Assembly: GCA_020848905.1 (NCBI GenBank)
Contig: JADLHG010000060.1
Coordinates: 1-51,812, forward strand
Direction of reading: 5' to 3'
DNA: 51,812 nt
Source of the DNA: Deltaproteobacteria bacterium
GTDB taxonomy: Bacteria > Myxococcota_A > Polyangia > GCA-2747355 > JADLHG01
The notes beneath the pieces are model-generated. The model made no database searches and was not told the origin of the DNA. It was given only the letters and a program-made list of their open reading frames with translations. Both the position numbers and the translations under genes were made by a program. Positions 17,665-24,528 of the stretch are shown piece after piece. Each line of letters begins with the position of its first letter. Within the stretch, counting starts at the first letter, position 1.

Positions 17665-18162
17665 TCAGCGACTCGAGGTGTGCTCCGTCAGGGCTTCCCA
17701 CATGTCGGGATCCTCGTCCATGAAGACCACGAGCGACGGGTGGGTCCCCTTGTACGCGAGCGCCTCGTCGATCATGGCGCGGGCAGCCTCGTCGTGCGGC
17801 ACGCCCAGTTCGCCGTAGCCCATACCCGGGATCGCCACGCGCTCCAGTCCGAACTTCGTTGCACCCAGGAGGCCGGCTCTCGTGGCGCGGCGGATGTTCT
17901 CGATACCGATGCGCATGCCGACCGCCTCGGCCAGGGGCACATGGATGAGGTGCTTCACGGGCAAGGGGCCGGCTGCGGTCACGAAGGCTGCACCGACCGC
18001 GATCGGGGCGTGTTTCGTGACCTCTTCTTCGATCGACGGGCCGACGAGCGCTCTGATGCGCGCAGCCACGCCCTCGACCATTTGCCCCTCGGAGATCGTG
18101 GGGACGATGATGCCGTCCCCCTCGAAGGTCAGCACGTCGGAGTTCCGCAGTTCGATCTGCAT
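17665..18162 (-). CDS. Macro-domain protein (ADP-ribose binding)
   Basis: A 165-residue single-domain protein resembling macro domains, which bind ADP-ribose or related metabolites. Matching features are the opening MQIELRNSDVLTFEGDGIIVP, the alternating IGVGAAFVT-like segment (PIAVGAAFVTAAGPLPVKHLIHVPL), and AIPGMGYGELGVPHDEAA, which fits the second phosphate-binding loop. The usual AN after the first strand is replaced by PT, so catalytic activity is doubtful. ATG at 18162 is preferred (AGGA six bases upstream), though an in-frame ATG lies at 18168. A consensus promoter at 18259-18287 drives it. It is upstream of nuo on the same strand but separated by the nuo promoter. Confidence 0.78.
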   Translation of the reverse strand: MQIELRNSDVLTFEGDGIIVPTISEGQMVEGVAARIRALVGPSIEEEVTKHAPIAVGAAFVTAAGPLPVKHLIHVPLAEAVGMRIGIENIRRATRAGLLGATKFGLERVAIPGMGYGELGVPHDEAARAMIDEALAYKGTHPSLVVFMDEDPDMWEALTEHTSSR

Positions 18163-18258
18163 TCGCATTCCTAGGCCAGGCTGAGCGGCGGGCGCTACGT
18201 GTGGCGCTCGGCACTCCGATGAGCGCGGACGGTGAAATCGACCACGCCAAGGCGGGGA

Positions 18259-18287
18259 ACCATATGCCGATAGCCATGTGATGTCAA
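18259..18287 (-). promoter_or_regulatory. Sigma-70-type promoter of the macro-domain gene
   Basis: On the minus strand TTGACA (18287-18282) and TATGGT (18264-18259) are 17 bases apart, ~97 bases upstream of the macro-domain start. Confidence 0.65.
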
Positions 18288-18385
18288 CCTGTTCTGCGTC
18301 CGGGCGGCACCTCTGGGACGGGTCGGAAGGGTGGCGGCCACCCGGGGCGCGTTCCCCGTCCGTGGTATCATCCGAGGACTTCCGC

Positions 18386-19639
18386 ATGCTGGCGCTGCTC
18401 ACCGCTCTCTACTGGATCGCCGTCGTCGTCGGGCTGCTCGGGCTGTGCGCGTTTCTCTCCGGGCGCTATTTCCATCTCGAGACCGAGCCCCACATGGTGA
18501 CCTTCGCCCGCACCGTGGACGGGTGGCGACTGGCCCTCAGGCGCTACCAGCCGGGCGAACCGGTCAAGGACGCGCCGCCGCTCCTCCTCTGCCCCGGTCT
18601 GGGTATGAGCGGCGAGGTCTTCGACGCGGGCGACGTGTCCCTGGCGCGCTATCTGTCGGCCCAGGGTTACGACGTGTGGGTACTGGATTTCCGCGGGCGT
18701 GGGCGGTCGTCGCGCCCGCGCCTCTGGGGGCGCTACCGCCCGAACTGGTCCTTCGACGAGTACCTCGAGTTCGACCTGCCGGCGGCGCTTGCGGAGATCC
18801 GCGGACGAACCGGCGCGAGCGAGGTCAGCTGGGTCGGCTTCGGAGGGGGGGCGCTGGCCATGCTGGCGGTCGTGGCGGAGCGCGAAGGCCCACGGCTCGG
18901 GCGAGGCGTCGCGCTGGCCGCGCCGGCCTATTTCCGCAGGCAGTCCGAGCACATCTCCCCCTGGCTCGTGCGCCTCTTGCGCTTCGTGCCATCCCGCGCA
19001 CTCGTCGCGCTCGCTGCGCCGCTGCTCGGGAGGGTGAACCTCCCGCCCTTTCGGTGGCTGTGCCACGCGGACAATGTGGACGGTACGATCTACCGGCGGG
19101 TCATGGTGACCGCGTTCTCGGGATGCGCCCCGAAGGAGCTGGATCAGTTGGCAGACTGGTTGGAGCGAGACGTGCTCACCGGCTTCGACGATGGCCGCGA
19201 CTACCGAAAGGAGCTCGCGCGCATCGAGCTTCCGGTGCTCCTCATCAGCGGGCCGCGAGACCGACTCGCGCCTCCGTCCATGGTCCAGGAGACCTTCGAA
19301 ACCCTGGAGCACGCCCGCGACAAGCAGCTCGTCGTGGCCGGGCGGCTTGGGGGGATGAGCGCCAACTACGGCCACCTGGACCTGCTCATCGGCAGGAACG
19401 CGCCCCGCGACGTGTTCCCTTTGATCGCGCGCTGGCTGGAGCGCCGCGCGGAGGAGCAGCCGGGCGCGTCGGCGGCGAGCGAGCGCCCACCGGCCGCTGG
19501 GGAGGTCGTTCCCGAGGTGTCATCCCCCGCGGGCGCGTCGGAGACCGGCGCAGCTACGGTCCAGGGTGCTGCGTCGGACGCTCCCGGGCTCGACCCGTCA
19601 TCGGCACAAACCGCACGTCCAGAAGGCGTTCCGTTCTGA
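18386..19639 (+). CDS. Membrane-anchored alpha/beta-hydrolase-fold protein lacking the nucleophile Ser
   Basis: A 417-residue protein with an N-terminal membrane anchor (LLTALYWIAVVVGLLGLCAFL) and an alpha/beta-hydrolase core. The oxyanion region (LLLCPGLGMSGEVFD), strand/turn VWVLDFRGRGRSS, acid Asp in LLISGPRDRLAPP and His in ANYGHLDLLIG are present. The nucleophile elbow, normally GxSxG, reads VGFGGGA at ~residue 152, with Gly where Ser or Cys is expected. The C-terminal ~60 residues are low-complexity (Ala/Pro/Glu). The ATG at 18386 follows CGAGGA at good spacing; TGGTATCAT just upstream looks like an extended -10. The 3' end overlaps the convergent pcm gene by 86 bases. It may be a binding or scaffold protein rather than a hydrolase. 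Confidence 0.82.
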   Translation: MLALLTALYWIAVVVGLLGLCAFLSGRYFHLETEPHMVTFARTVDGWRLALRRYQPGEPVKDAPPLLLCPGLGMSGEVFDAGDVSLARYLSAQGYDVWVLDFRGRGRSSRPRLWGRYRPNWSFDEYLEFDLPAALAEIRGRTGASEVSWVGFGGGALAMLAVVAEREGPRLGRGVALAAPAYFRRQSEHISPWLVRLLRFVPSRALVALAAPLLGRVNLPPFRWLCHADNVDGTIYRRVMVTAFSGCAPKELDQLADWLERDVLTGFDDGRDYRKELARIELPVLLISGPRDRLAPPSMVQETFETLEHARDKQLVVAGRLGGMSANYGHLDLLIGRNAPRDVFPLIARWLERRAEEQPGASAASERPPAAGEVVPEVSSPAGASETGAATVQGAASDAPGLDPSSAQTARPEGVPF

Positions 19640-20255
19640 AGCCCGTCGGGTGGCGCGTCATGCGTACGAGCACCTGGCTGTCAGCGGGGCCGAGCGGCGC
19701 GACGAGCACCCCTCCCACCCTGAGCTGGGCGAGCAGCGGTGCCGGGATGGAAGGGGGCGCTGCGGTGAGCATCACCGCGTCGAAGGGGGCGGCGCGGGCC
19801 CAACCCTGGTAGCCGTCGCCGATCCGGACCTGAACGTTCCGGTAGCCGAGGGCCTTCAGCACGGCGGCCGCGCGTCGCCCCAGGGACGGAACGATCTCGA
19901 TCGTGTAGACCTCTTTGACGAGCTCTCCGAGCACTGCCGCCTGGTATCCCGATCCAGTCCCGATCTCGAGCGCCCGGTGGTGTGGCTTGAGGCGCAGGGC
20001 TTCCGTCATGTACGCGACCACGTAGGGCTGGCTGATCGTCTGGTCCTCTCCAATGGGTAGCGGGTGGTCGCCATAGGCTCGGTCCTGCACGGCGGGCGGG
20101 ACGAAGAGGTGCCGGGGCACCTTTCGCATGGCTGCCAGGACGCGGCGATCCGTTACGCCTCGTGCTTCGACCTGCTGGACAACCATCGTGGCGCGGTCGG
20201 CCGCGCGGTCGGGAGGCGCGGCTTTGCCGTCGTAGCAGGCGAGGCTGTTTGCCAT
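19554..20255 (-). CDS. pcm: Protein-L-isoaspartate O-methyltransferase
   Basis: A SAM-dependent enzyme that repairs isoaspartyl residues. Family features: VPRHLFVPPAVQDRAYGDHPLPIG, GEDQTISQPYVVAYMTE, SAM motif I ALEIGTGSGYQAAVLGE, IEIVPSL, and PFDAVMLTAAPPSIP. The annotated start is the ATG at 20255, but no good ribosome-binding site precedes it. In-frame GTG (20393) or TTG codons upstream would add an Arg-rich n-region and hydrophobic stretch ending in ANSLAC, a lipobox-like sequence, so an exported form is possible, as known for some periplasmic Pcm proteins. The C-terminus overlaps the hydrolase gene on the opposite strand. The Yip1-like gene lies upstream on the same strand. Confidence 0.88.
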   Translation of the reverse strand: MANSLACYDGKAAPPDRAADRATMVVQQVEARGVTDRRVLAAMRKVPRHLFVPPAVQDRAYGDHPLPIGEDQTISQPYVVAYMTEALRLKPHHRALEIGTGSGYQAAVLGELVKEVYTIEIVPSLGRRAAAVLKALGYRNVQVRIGDGYQGWARAAPFDAVMLTAAPPSIPAPLLAQLRVGGVLVAPLGPADSQVLVRMTRHPTGFRTERLLDVRFVPMTGRARERPTQHPGP

Positions 20256-20347
20256 CAGCGCCGCGAGGAGCGCCAACCGGGGGTGCAGGGTCGAGACGAG
20301 GGGGAGGGGACGAGGCGATGGCCGCCGCCACCGGAGGGGAGGCTGCG

Positions 20348-20959
20348 CTAGAGGATCACGCTCGTGGCCACGCAACAGCTTGCCGGTATACACGCCACCG
20401 CCCCCACGATGAGCCCAGCAACCAGCAGGCAACCGGCCGCTGCGGCAGTGTAGCCCGCCGCTTTCTCCGGCGGGGTGCCGTTCATCATCGGAAGTCCCAG
20501 ATAGAGAAGGTAGCAGCCGAAGCCCATGCCGGCGAGGGCGCCGAGAGCGCCCAGGGCGGGTATCGAGGTCAGGTGCAGCGCCATCCCGACCCACGACGGG
20601 ATGATGGCACCCGTGGCCAGCTTTCGGGCCTGGTCGACGTTCTTCTGCGCTCCGAACGATGGAGCCAACGCGTCGATGATGAGGGCGAAAGCCCACCAGA
20701 GCACGATGTTCAACAGATAGGTGATCAGGCCGGTGGCGATGGCTCCGCCGGCAAGCCGCCCGTAGATGCCGAAACGCATGAAACGTAGCCCGCCGAGCAG
20801 CGTGCCCAGCATGAGCGAGACGGCTGGAATTGCCGCGAGGATCAGGATCTGTGGCACGAGCAGGGTCTTCAGGTCACCGGGCTCTGCCATCATCTCGTCC
20901 CAGTACTCGCGCGGCTTGGCGATCATCTTCGTGATGCGGGAGATCATCTGTGGGAACAT
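20348..20959 (-). CDS. Yip1-like integral membrane protein
   Basis: A 203-residue membrane protein with about five hydrophobic segments. The N-terminal cytoplasmic part (PQMISRITKMIAKPREYWDEM) followed by LLVPQILILAAIPAVSLMLG is typical of the bacterial Yip1/DUF1282 family, in which a W/P-rich amphipathic opening precedes the membrane domain. Further segments are AIATGLITYLLNIVLWWAFALIIDALA, the central ALGALGALAGMGFGCYLLYLGL, and the C-terminal LLVAGLIVGAVACIPA. AAAGGAG precedes the ATG at 20959. Function in bacteria is poorly defined; some relatives act in envelope stress or secretion. Confidence 0.75.
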   Translation of the reverse strand: MFPQMISRITKMIAKPREYWDEMMAEPGDLKTLLVPQILILAAIPAVSLMLGTLLGGLRFMRFGIYGRLAGGAIATGLITYLLNIVLWWAFALIIDALAPSFGAQKNVDQARKLATGAIIPSWVGMALHLTSIPALGALGALAGMGFGCYLLYLGLPMMNGTPPEKAAGYTAAAAGCLLVAGLIVGAVACIPASCCVATSVIL

Positions 20960-21110
20960 CGGCGCTCCTTTGGGGCGATGGTCCTGCGCCCGGGCGCTCG
21001 TCACAAGCCGCGCAGGCGCATCGAAGGTGTTGCGATGGGGGCAGTCATACCACGCGCGACGCGATCCGGGCAATCTCCGGAACGGGGTGCGACGCGGCTC
21101 AGCGGCGATA

Positions 21111-21147
21111 GCGAGGCGAAGCGAAGCGAGGCGAGGCGAGGCGAGGC
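21111..21147. repeat. Pentanucleotide microsatellite (GCGAR)n
   Basis: Seven consecutive GCGAG/GCGAA units plus a partial GCGG lie directly against the 3' end of the carD gene (stop at 21150-21152 on the minus strand). The tract is outside the coding region and could be length-variable. Confidence 0.85.
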
Positions 21148-21149
21148 GG

Positions 21150-21641
21150 CTAGGCGCGGAAGACGCGCTCCAGCTCGTGCTCCATCTTGGTCTCGCTCAT
21201 GCGGCGAGCCACCGAGAGCTCCTTCACGATCAGGTTGCGCGCGGTATCGAGCATGCGGCGCTCGCCGAAAGAGAGGGTTTTCGTGGACTTCAGACGGTAG
21301 AGATCTCGGTAGACCTCGGCGACCTCGAAGAGGGAGCCGGTCTTGATCTTTTCCATGAAGCCGCGATACCGCCTGTTCCAGGTCTGCTTGTCGACGTGCA
21401 CTTCCTTCTCGCGAAGGATATCGAACACGTCCTTTATCTCCTCCTCACCGATCACCTCCCGCAGCCCGACCTCGTGAGCCTTGCTGATCGGGACCATGAT
21501 GCGCATATCGGTATTCACGATCCGCAGCACGTAGAAGCGCTGCGGAGCGCCGGAGATTTCCTTCTGCTCAATCCCCACGACCTCCACCACGCCCTGGGCG
21601 GGATATACGGCCATATCACCGACCCTGAAGGTGTTGTCCAT
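21150..21641 (-). CDS. CarD/CdnL-family transcriptional regulator
   Basis: A 163-residue regulator. The N-terminal RNA-polymerase-interacting (Tudor-like) domain is clear: FRVGDMAVYPAQGVVEVVGIE, FYVLRIVNTDMRIMVP. The helical C-terminal part includes KQTWNRRYRGFMEKIKTGSLFEVAEVYRDLYRL and SFGERRMLDTARNLI, matching CdnL proteins, which bind the polymerase beta subunit and stabilise open complexes at rRNA and other promoters. GAGAGGAACC precedes the ATG at 21641. CdnL is essential in myxobacteria and regulates growth-related transcription. It lies in its own transcription unit after a ~440-base non-coding stretch. Confidence 0.95.
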   Translation of the reverse strand: MDNTFRVGDMAVYPAQGVVEVVGIEQKEISGAPQRFYVLRIVNTDMRIMVPISKAHEVGLREVIGEEEIKDVFDILREKEVHVDKQTWNRRYRGFMEKIKTGSLFEVAEVYRDLYRLKSTKTLSFGERRMLDTARNLIVKELSVARRMSETKMEHELERVFRA

Positions 21642-21833
21642 GGTTCCTCTCCCTGGCATGCCCACGGGGGCAAGATTTGGGTTTGCGGGTTGGCAAGCAA
21701 TTAGGATGCCGAATGCAGTGCGGCAAGACATCGGCAGTCCTTTCGGGGGACTGGTACTGGCGAGTCGCGGCGGCGCGCGTCGTAGGTGTGACATAGTGGC
21801 GCGGATCGGAGGCTTCGCGGGGGCGCCGGCTCC

Positions 21834-21861
21834 TTGTACATCTTAATAATAATAGTATGTT
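21834..21861 (+). promoter_or_regulatory. Possible promoter of a structured RNA
   Basis: In the AT-rich island TTGTAC (21834-21839) and TATGTT (21856-21861) are 16 bases apart on the plus strand, just upstream of the inverted-repeat element. The match is moderate, and the minus strand could also use this island. Confidence 0.3.
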
Positions 21862-21881
21862 GACTGCTGTGGGTCGTTGTG

Positions 21882-21985
21882 GCGCACATGGAAACGGTGA
21901 GCCGGCAAAGACGCCGCGCCGGGGTAACTTGTGAAAGTGTGCGAGGAATCCATGTACGCTGAACGGCTCGGTCGGAGCGACCGGC
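21882..21985 (+). ncRNA. Candidate structured RNA of unknown class
   Basis: ACATGGA (21886-21892) pairs with TCCATGT (21949-21955), extended past one mismatch by GCG/CGC to about ten pairs. Inside are CCGGC/GCCGG (21902-21906 with 21918-21922) and ACTT-GTGA-AAGT (21927-21938), which closes a GNRA-type loop. A further hairpin CGGTCG-gag-CGACCG follows (21969-21983). The set resembles a folded RNA but fits no class recognised here. Strand is uncertain; an inverted repeat for protein binding is an alternative. Confidence 0.3.
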
Positions 21986-22078
21986 CTGTCACGCCCGGCT
22001 GAAGGATCCGCCAGTCCCCCTTCGAACTTCGGAGATTGGAGCCAGAACCGGGATCTACACGGCCCGAACGGATCCGGC

Positions 22079-22756
22079 CTAGTCGAAGTCCGCGATCCTC
22101 CACTGGCCGTCTTCGTTCACCAGCTCCACCTTGTAGCGTGGATCGTACTGGAGCCTGGCGCGGTCCCCGTTCACTTCGATCTCCCCCTTCATCGCCTCCT
22201 TGAGCTTGGTCAAGCGCTCGTTGATGTCCCGCTCCACGCTCTCGCGCACCGAACGGGCGAGCAGCTTCATCACCGCTTCGTAGCTGCGCTGCTCGACGGC
22301 GCGGACGAAGGCCTTCAGTGCTTCGGCCGGGCTGCCCGACTGGAGGGCTACCGAAACGCCTCCGTCGATCCGCCACGCCCCCTCCGCGAAGCGCAACTGC
22401 GCGCGCGTTCCGCCCGGGTAGTTCAGCTTGGCCGTGATGGGGAAGGGCTGGTCGACCCGCGCGCGGACCTGGCTGGCCTGGGTGAGCAGCTCGGGCCGCA
22501 GGGTCTTCCATCGCGCCGTGAACTCGTTCTGCGTCATCAAGCGTCGCGTGTTCTCGTCGAGGAGCGCGTAGGCCGCCTGCGGCTGGTCGTCCCGTATCGC
22601 GTTCACGTATCTGCGCAAAGCGTCTTGCGGTCCGCGTGCGGGTCCGGCCGCACACCCCGAGCCCACGGCCCACGCCAGCCCGGCTGCAGCCAGTAGCCCC
22701 GCCGCGCGGGACGCCGCCGACGGGCGAGGACGGCAGTGCCGCGAATCGTCAGCCAT
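22079..22756 (-). CDS. Lipoprotein with tandem NTF2-like (DUF4878-type) domains
   Basis: A 225-residue predicted lipoprotein: signal core GLLAAAGLAWAVGSGC with the lipobox Cys near residue 35. Two similar halves follow. The first begins PQDALRRYVNAIRDDQPQAAYALLD and the second SPAEALKAFVRAVEQRSYEAVMKLL, each ending in a beta strand with a Trp (EGAWRIDGG and DGQWRIADFD). This is the pattern of NTF2-like/DUF4878 lipoproteins. GGAGGAGAGG precedes the ATG at 22756, deciding against a start twelve codons upstream. Function is unknown; such proteins are often envelope accessory factors. It diverges from the Cys-rich lipoprotein gene at 22999. Confidence 0.8.
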   Translation of the reverse strand: MADDSRHCRPRPSAASRAAGLLAAAGLAWAVGSGCAAGPARGPQDALRRYVNAIRDDQPQAAYALLDENTRRLMTQNEFTARWKTLRPELLTQASQVRARVDQPFPITAKLNYPGGTRAQLRFAEGAWRIDGGVSVALQSGSPAEALKAFVRAVEQRSYEAVMKLLARSVRESVERDINERLTKLKEAMKGEIEVNGDRARLQYDPRYKVELVNEDGQWRIADFD

Positions 22757-22952
22757 GAGCCTCTCCTCCATCAAGGGCATCGCGAGGCTCATCTTACGTC
22801 CGCCTGCGACGGAGACCGAAGGATTTGTGCCCCTCCCGCCGAGGAACGCAGCGATGCGCGCGGCCGCGAGGCGTTCACGCGCCCGTCGTCAACGGCCGTT
22901 CACGATGCGGCTCGAAACGCTCTCAAGGTCCCGAAGTTTCGCGCGCGCCGGT

Positions 22953-22969
22953 CGGGCACGTTCCTTGAA
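22953..22969 (+). promoter_or_regulatory. Possible sigma-54-type promoter
   Basis: CGGGCACG-TTCC-TTGAA resembles the -24/-12 consensus TGGCACG-N4-TTGCW; the -12 GC is GA here. It lies ~30 bases before the ATG at 22999, leaving room for a short leader with the CAGGAGAG ribosome-binding site. Confidence 0.3.
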
Positions 22970-22998
22970 GTACGCGATGCCCGAGCAGGAGAGTCGCC

Positions 22999-23793
22999 AT
23001 GCGGGTCCCCAAAACGAGCGGTGCATCGATCGGGATGGTTCTGGCTCTGGCCGTCAGCGGATGTGAGCTCTCGCACGACGCGGTGGCGAGAGGGTACTGC
23101 GATCCGAGCGGCTGCTATCAATGCGACCGCCACGATAGCTGCTGGACGGTGCCCGTCCCGCCCTGCACCGCGGAGGCGTCCTGCGCCGAGGGCGCCAGCT
23201 GCACCCAGCTGGGCTGTCTCAGCGGGTGCCTTGGGGGCGGGTCGTGTGGCGACGGGACGGCGTGCGTGGACGGTCTCTGCGTGCCGGCGGGGTTCGAGCG
23301 GGCGCGTCCCATCGCGCCGGCGCAGCGCTGCAGCGATGACGGAGGATGCGCCAAAGAGCAGTACTGCGGCGAGGCAGGCAGGTGCGTGGACCGCTGCCGC
23401 TCCGATGAGCAATGTGGCCCGGGCATGGTCTGTCAGCCCTGGTGCGGCAAGTGTCAGCCGAAGGGCGTGCCCGCCACCTGCGGCAGCGCTCGCGTGTATT
23501 GCGCGGGGGAGAGCTCGTGCGGCACCGGCAAGACCTGCGTGAGCGGACGCTGCCACTTCCAGTGCGGGCTGGCGTCGGAGGCGTGTCCGGTGGGCCAGAC
23601 CTGCCAGGGAGGAACGTGCGCGGACGACGTGGCGCCGCGCTCCCCGCAGTGCGCTCTAGATCTGCACTGCGGCGGCGGTCAGTGCATTAACGGCTATTGC
23701 CATGCAAGCTGCACGCAGCGTGAGAGCTGCGGTGCGCGCGCTCTCTGCAATCTCGGCGTTTGCCAGCCAGATTATCATCCCGCCAGCCAATAG
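22999..23793 (+). CDS. Cysteine-rich lipoprotein with repeated disulphide modules
   Basis: A 264-residue predicted lipoprotein: signal GMVLALAVSGC with Cys at ~22. The mature protein contains a very high number of Cys residues in repeated short modules of the form CxxDxxCGxGxxCxxGxC, for example GGSCGDGTACVDGLC, SCGTGKTCVSGRC and ACPVGQTCQGGTC. Such modules are common in secreted myxobacterial proteins, where they are thought to be disulphide-stabilised. There is no catalytic motif. CAGGAGAG precedes the ATG. A strong terminator follows (23820-23855), so it is probably a single-gene unit. Function unknown. Confidence 0.82.
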   Translation: MRVPKTSGASIGMVLALAVSGCELSHDAVARGYCDPSGCYQCDRHDSCWTVPVPPCTAEASCAEGASCTQLGCLSGCLGGGSCGDGTACVDGLCVPAGFERARPIAPAQRCSDDGGCAKEQYCGEAGRCVDRCRSDEQCGPGMVCQPWCGKCQPKGVPATCGSARVYCAGESSCGTGKTCVSGRCHFQCGLASEACPVGQTCQGGTCADDVAPRSPQCALDLHCGGGQCINGYCHASCTQRESCGARALCNLGVCQPDYHPASQ

Positions 23794-23819
23794 ACCGGAC
23801 GGCCACCTACGGCGGGAAC

Positions 23820-23855
23820 GGCGGTCTGCCAATGGTGGCAGGCCGCCTTTTTTTT
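23820..23855 (+). terminator. Intrinsic terminator after the Cys-rich lipoprotein gene
   Basis: GGCGGTCTGCCA-atgg-TGGCAGGCCGCC forms a 12-pair stem (one mismatch) with a four-base loop, followed by eight T residues. It begins 27 bases after the stop codon at 23793. Confidence 0.95.
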
Positions 23856-23882
23856 GCGCGGGGGTCTTCAGTTGCTGGCCAG

Positions 23883-24488
23883 CTAGCGGTGCCGGTAGTA
23901 CTCCCTGAGGACCATACGCACGTACTGCTGGGTGGTTTGGTAGGGAGGGATGCTGCCGTACTTCGCGACGGCGCCGGCGCCCGCGTGGTAGCCCGCGATG
24001 GTCAGCACCAGATCCCCTCCGAAGTGGTTCGCCAGCACGCGCAGGTAGCGCGTTCCCCCGAAGATGTTTTGGCGCGGGTCGAACGCGTCTACCACTCCCA
24101 TTCCGCGCCCGGTGCGCGGCATGAGCTGCATCATCCCTTCGGCGCCCGCTCGGGAGACGGCGTGCGGATCGTAGTCGGACTCGACGCGAATGACCGCTCG
24201 GATGAGGGGCTCCGGTATGTGATAGAGCTCGGCGGCCTGGCGGATGGTCTCGGCGTGCCGCGCCGTCCGGTCCGACGGGAGGCGAGCGCTACGCCGCTCG
24301 GCATGCAGGGCACGCGCCTTGCCGGGGCCGGTGCGCATGACCCGCTTCCATTTTCTCCCGGGGCGCGGGATGTTCGTGAAGTGAACCACCCCCTCGCCAT
24401 CGATGTAGGAATAGATGTCGGCCCGGGCAGCCGAGGGCGATAGCGACAAGACGAGCAAGAGGAGGCGGGCCGCAGCCGGCGCGCGCAT
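23883..24488 (-). CDS. Lytic transglycosylase (Slt-type) with N-terminal DUF4124-like domain
   Basis: A 201-residue exported murein lytic transglycosylase. The signal peptide is APAAARLLLLVLSLSPSAARA with cleavage near residue 24. A short DUF4124-like segment follows (DIYSYIDGEGVVHFTNIP). The catalytic domain has the Glu in RAVIRVESDYDPHAVSRAGAEG, then MMQLMPRTGRGMGV, NIFGGTRYLRVLANHF and AGYHAGAGAVAKYGSIPPY, all characteristic of family 1 transglycosylases, which cleave peptidoglycan glycan strands to 1,6-anhydro products. It diverges from nadB with 40 bases between starts. No substrate-specific context is visible. Confidence 0.92.
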   Translation of the reverse strand: MRAPAAARLLLLVLSLSPSAARADIYSYIDGEGVVHFTNIPRPGRKWKRVMRTGPGKARALHAERRSARLPSDRTARHAETIRQAAELYHIPEPLIRAVIRVESDYDPHAVSRAGAEGMMQLMPRTGRGMGVVDAFDPRQNIFGGTRYLRVLANHFGGDLVLTIAGYHAGAGAVAKYGSIPPYQTTQQYVRMVLREYYRHR

Positions 24489-24528
24489 ACTCTGACTTCT
24501 AGCACGGCGCTTCAGCGGGAGCGAACAA

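Larger units (their letters stand above)
21642..22078. other. Non-coding stretch upstream of carD with AT-rich island and inverted repeats
   Basis: About 440 bases without a convincing gene. It contains the carD upstream region, a hairpin CAGTCC-tttcggg-GGACTG (21732-21750), an unusually AT-rich island (21840-21862) and the structured element at 21882-21985. The carD promoter is probably within 21660-21860, but no strong consensus match was found on the minus strand. Confidence 0.5.

Noticed and set aside
21886-21955. c-di-GMP (GEMM) riboswitch
   Set aside because: GCAAAG and ACGC phrases are present but in the wrong order, and the expected tetraloop and receptor layout is absent.
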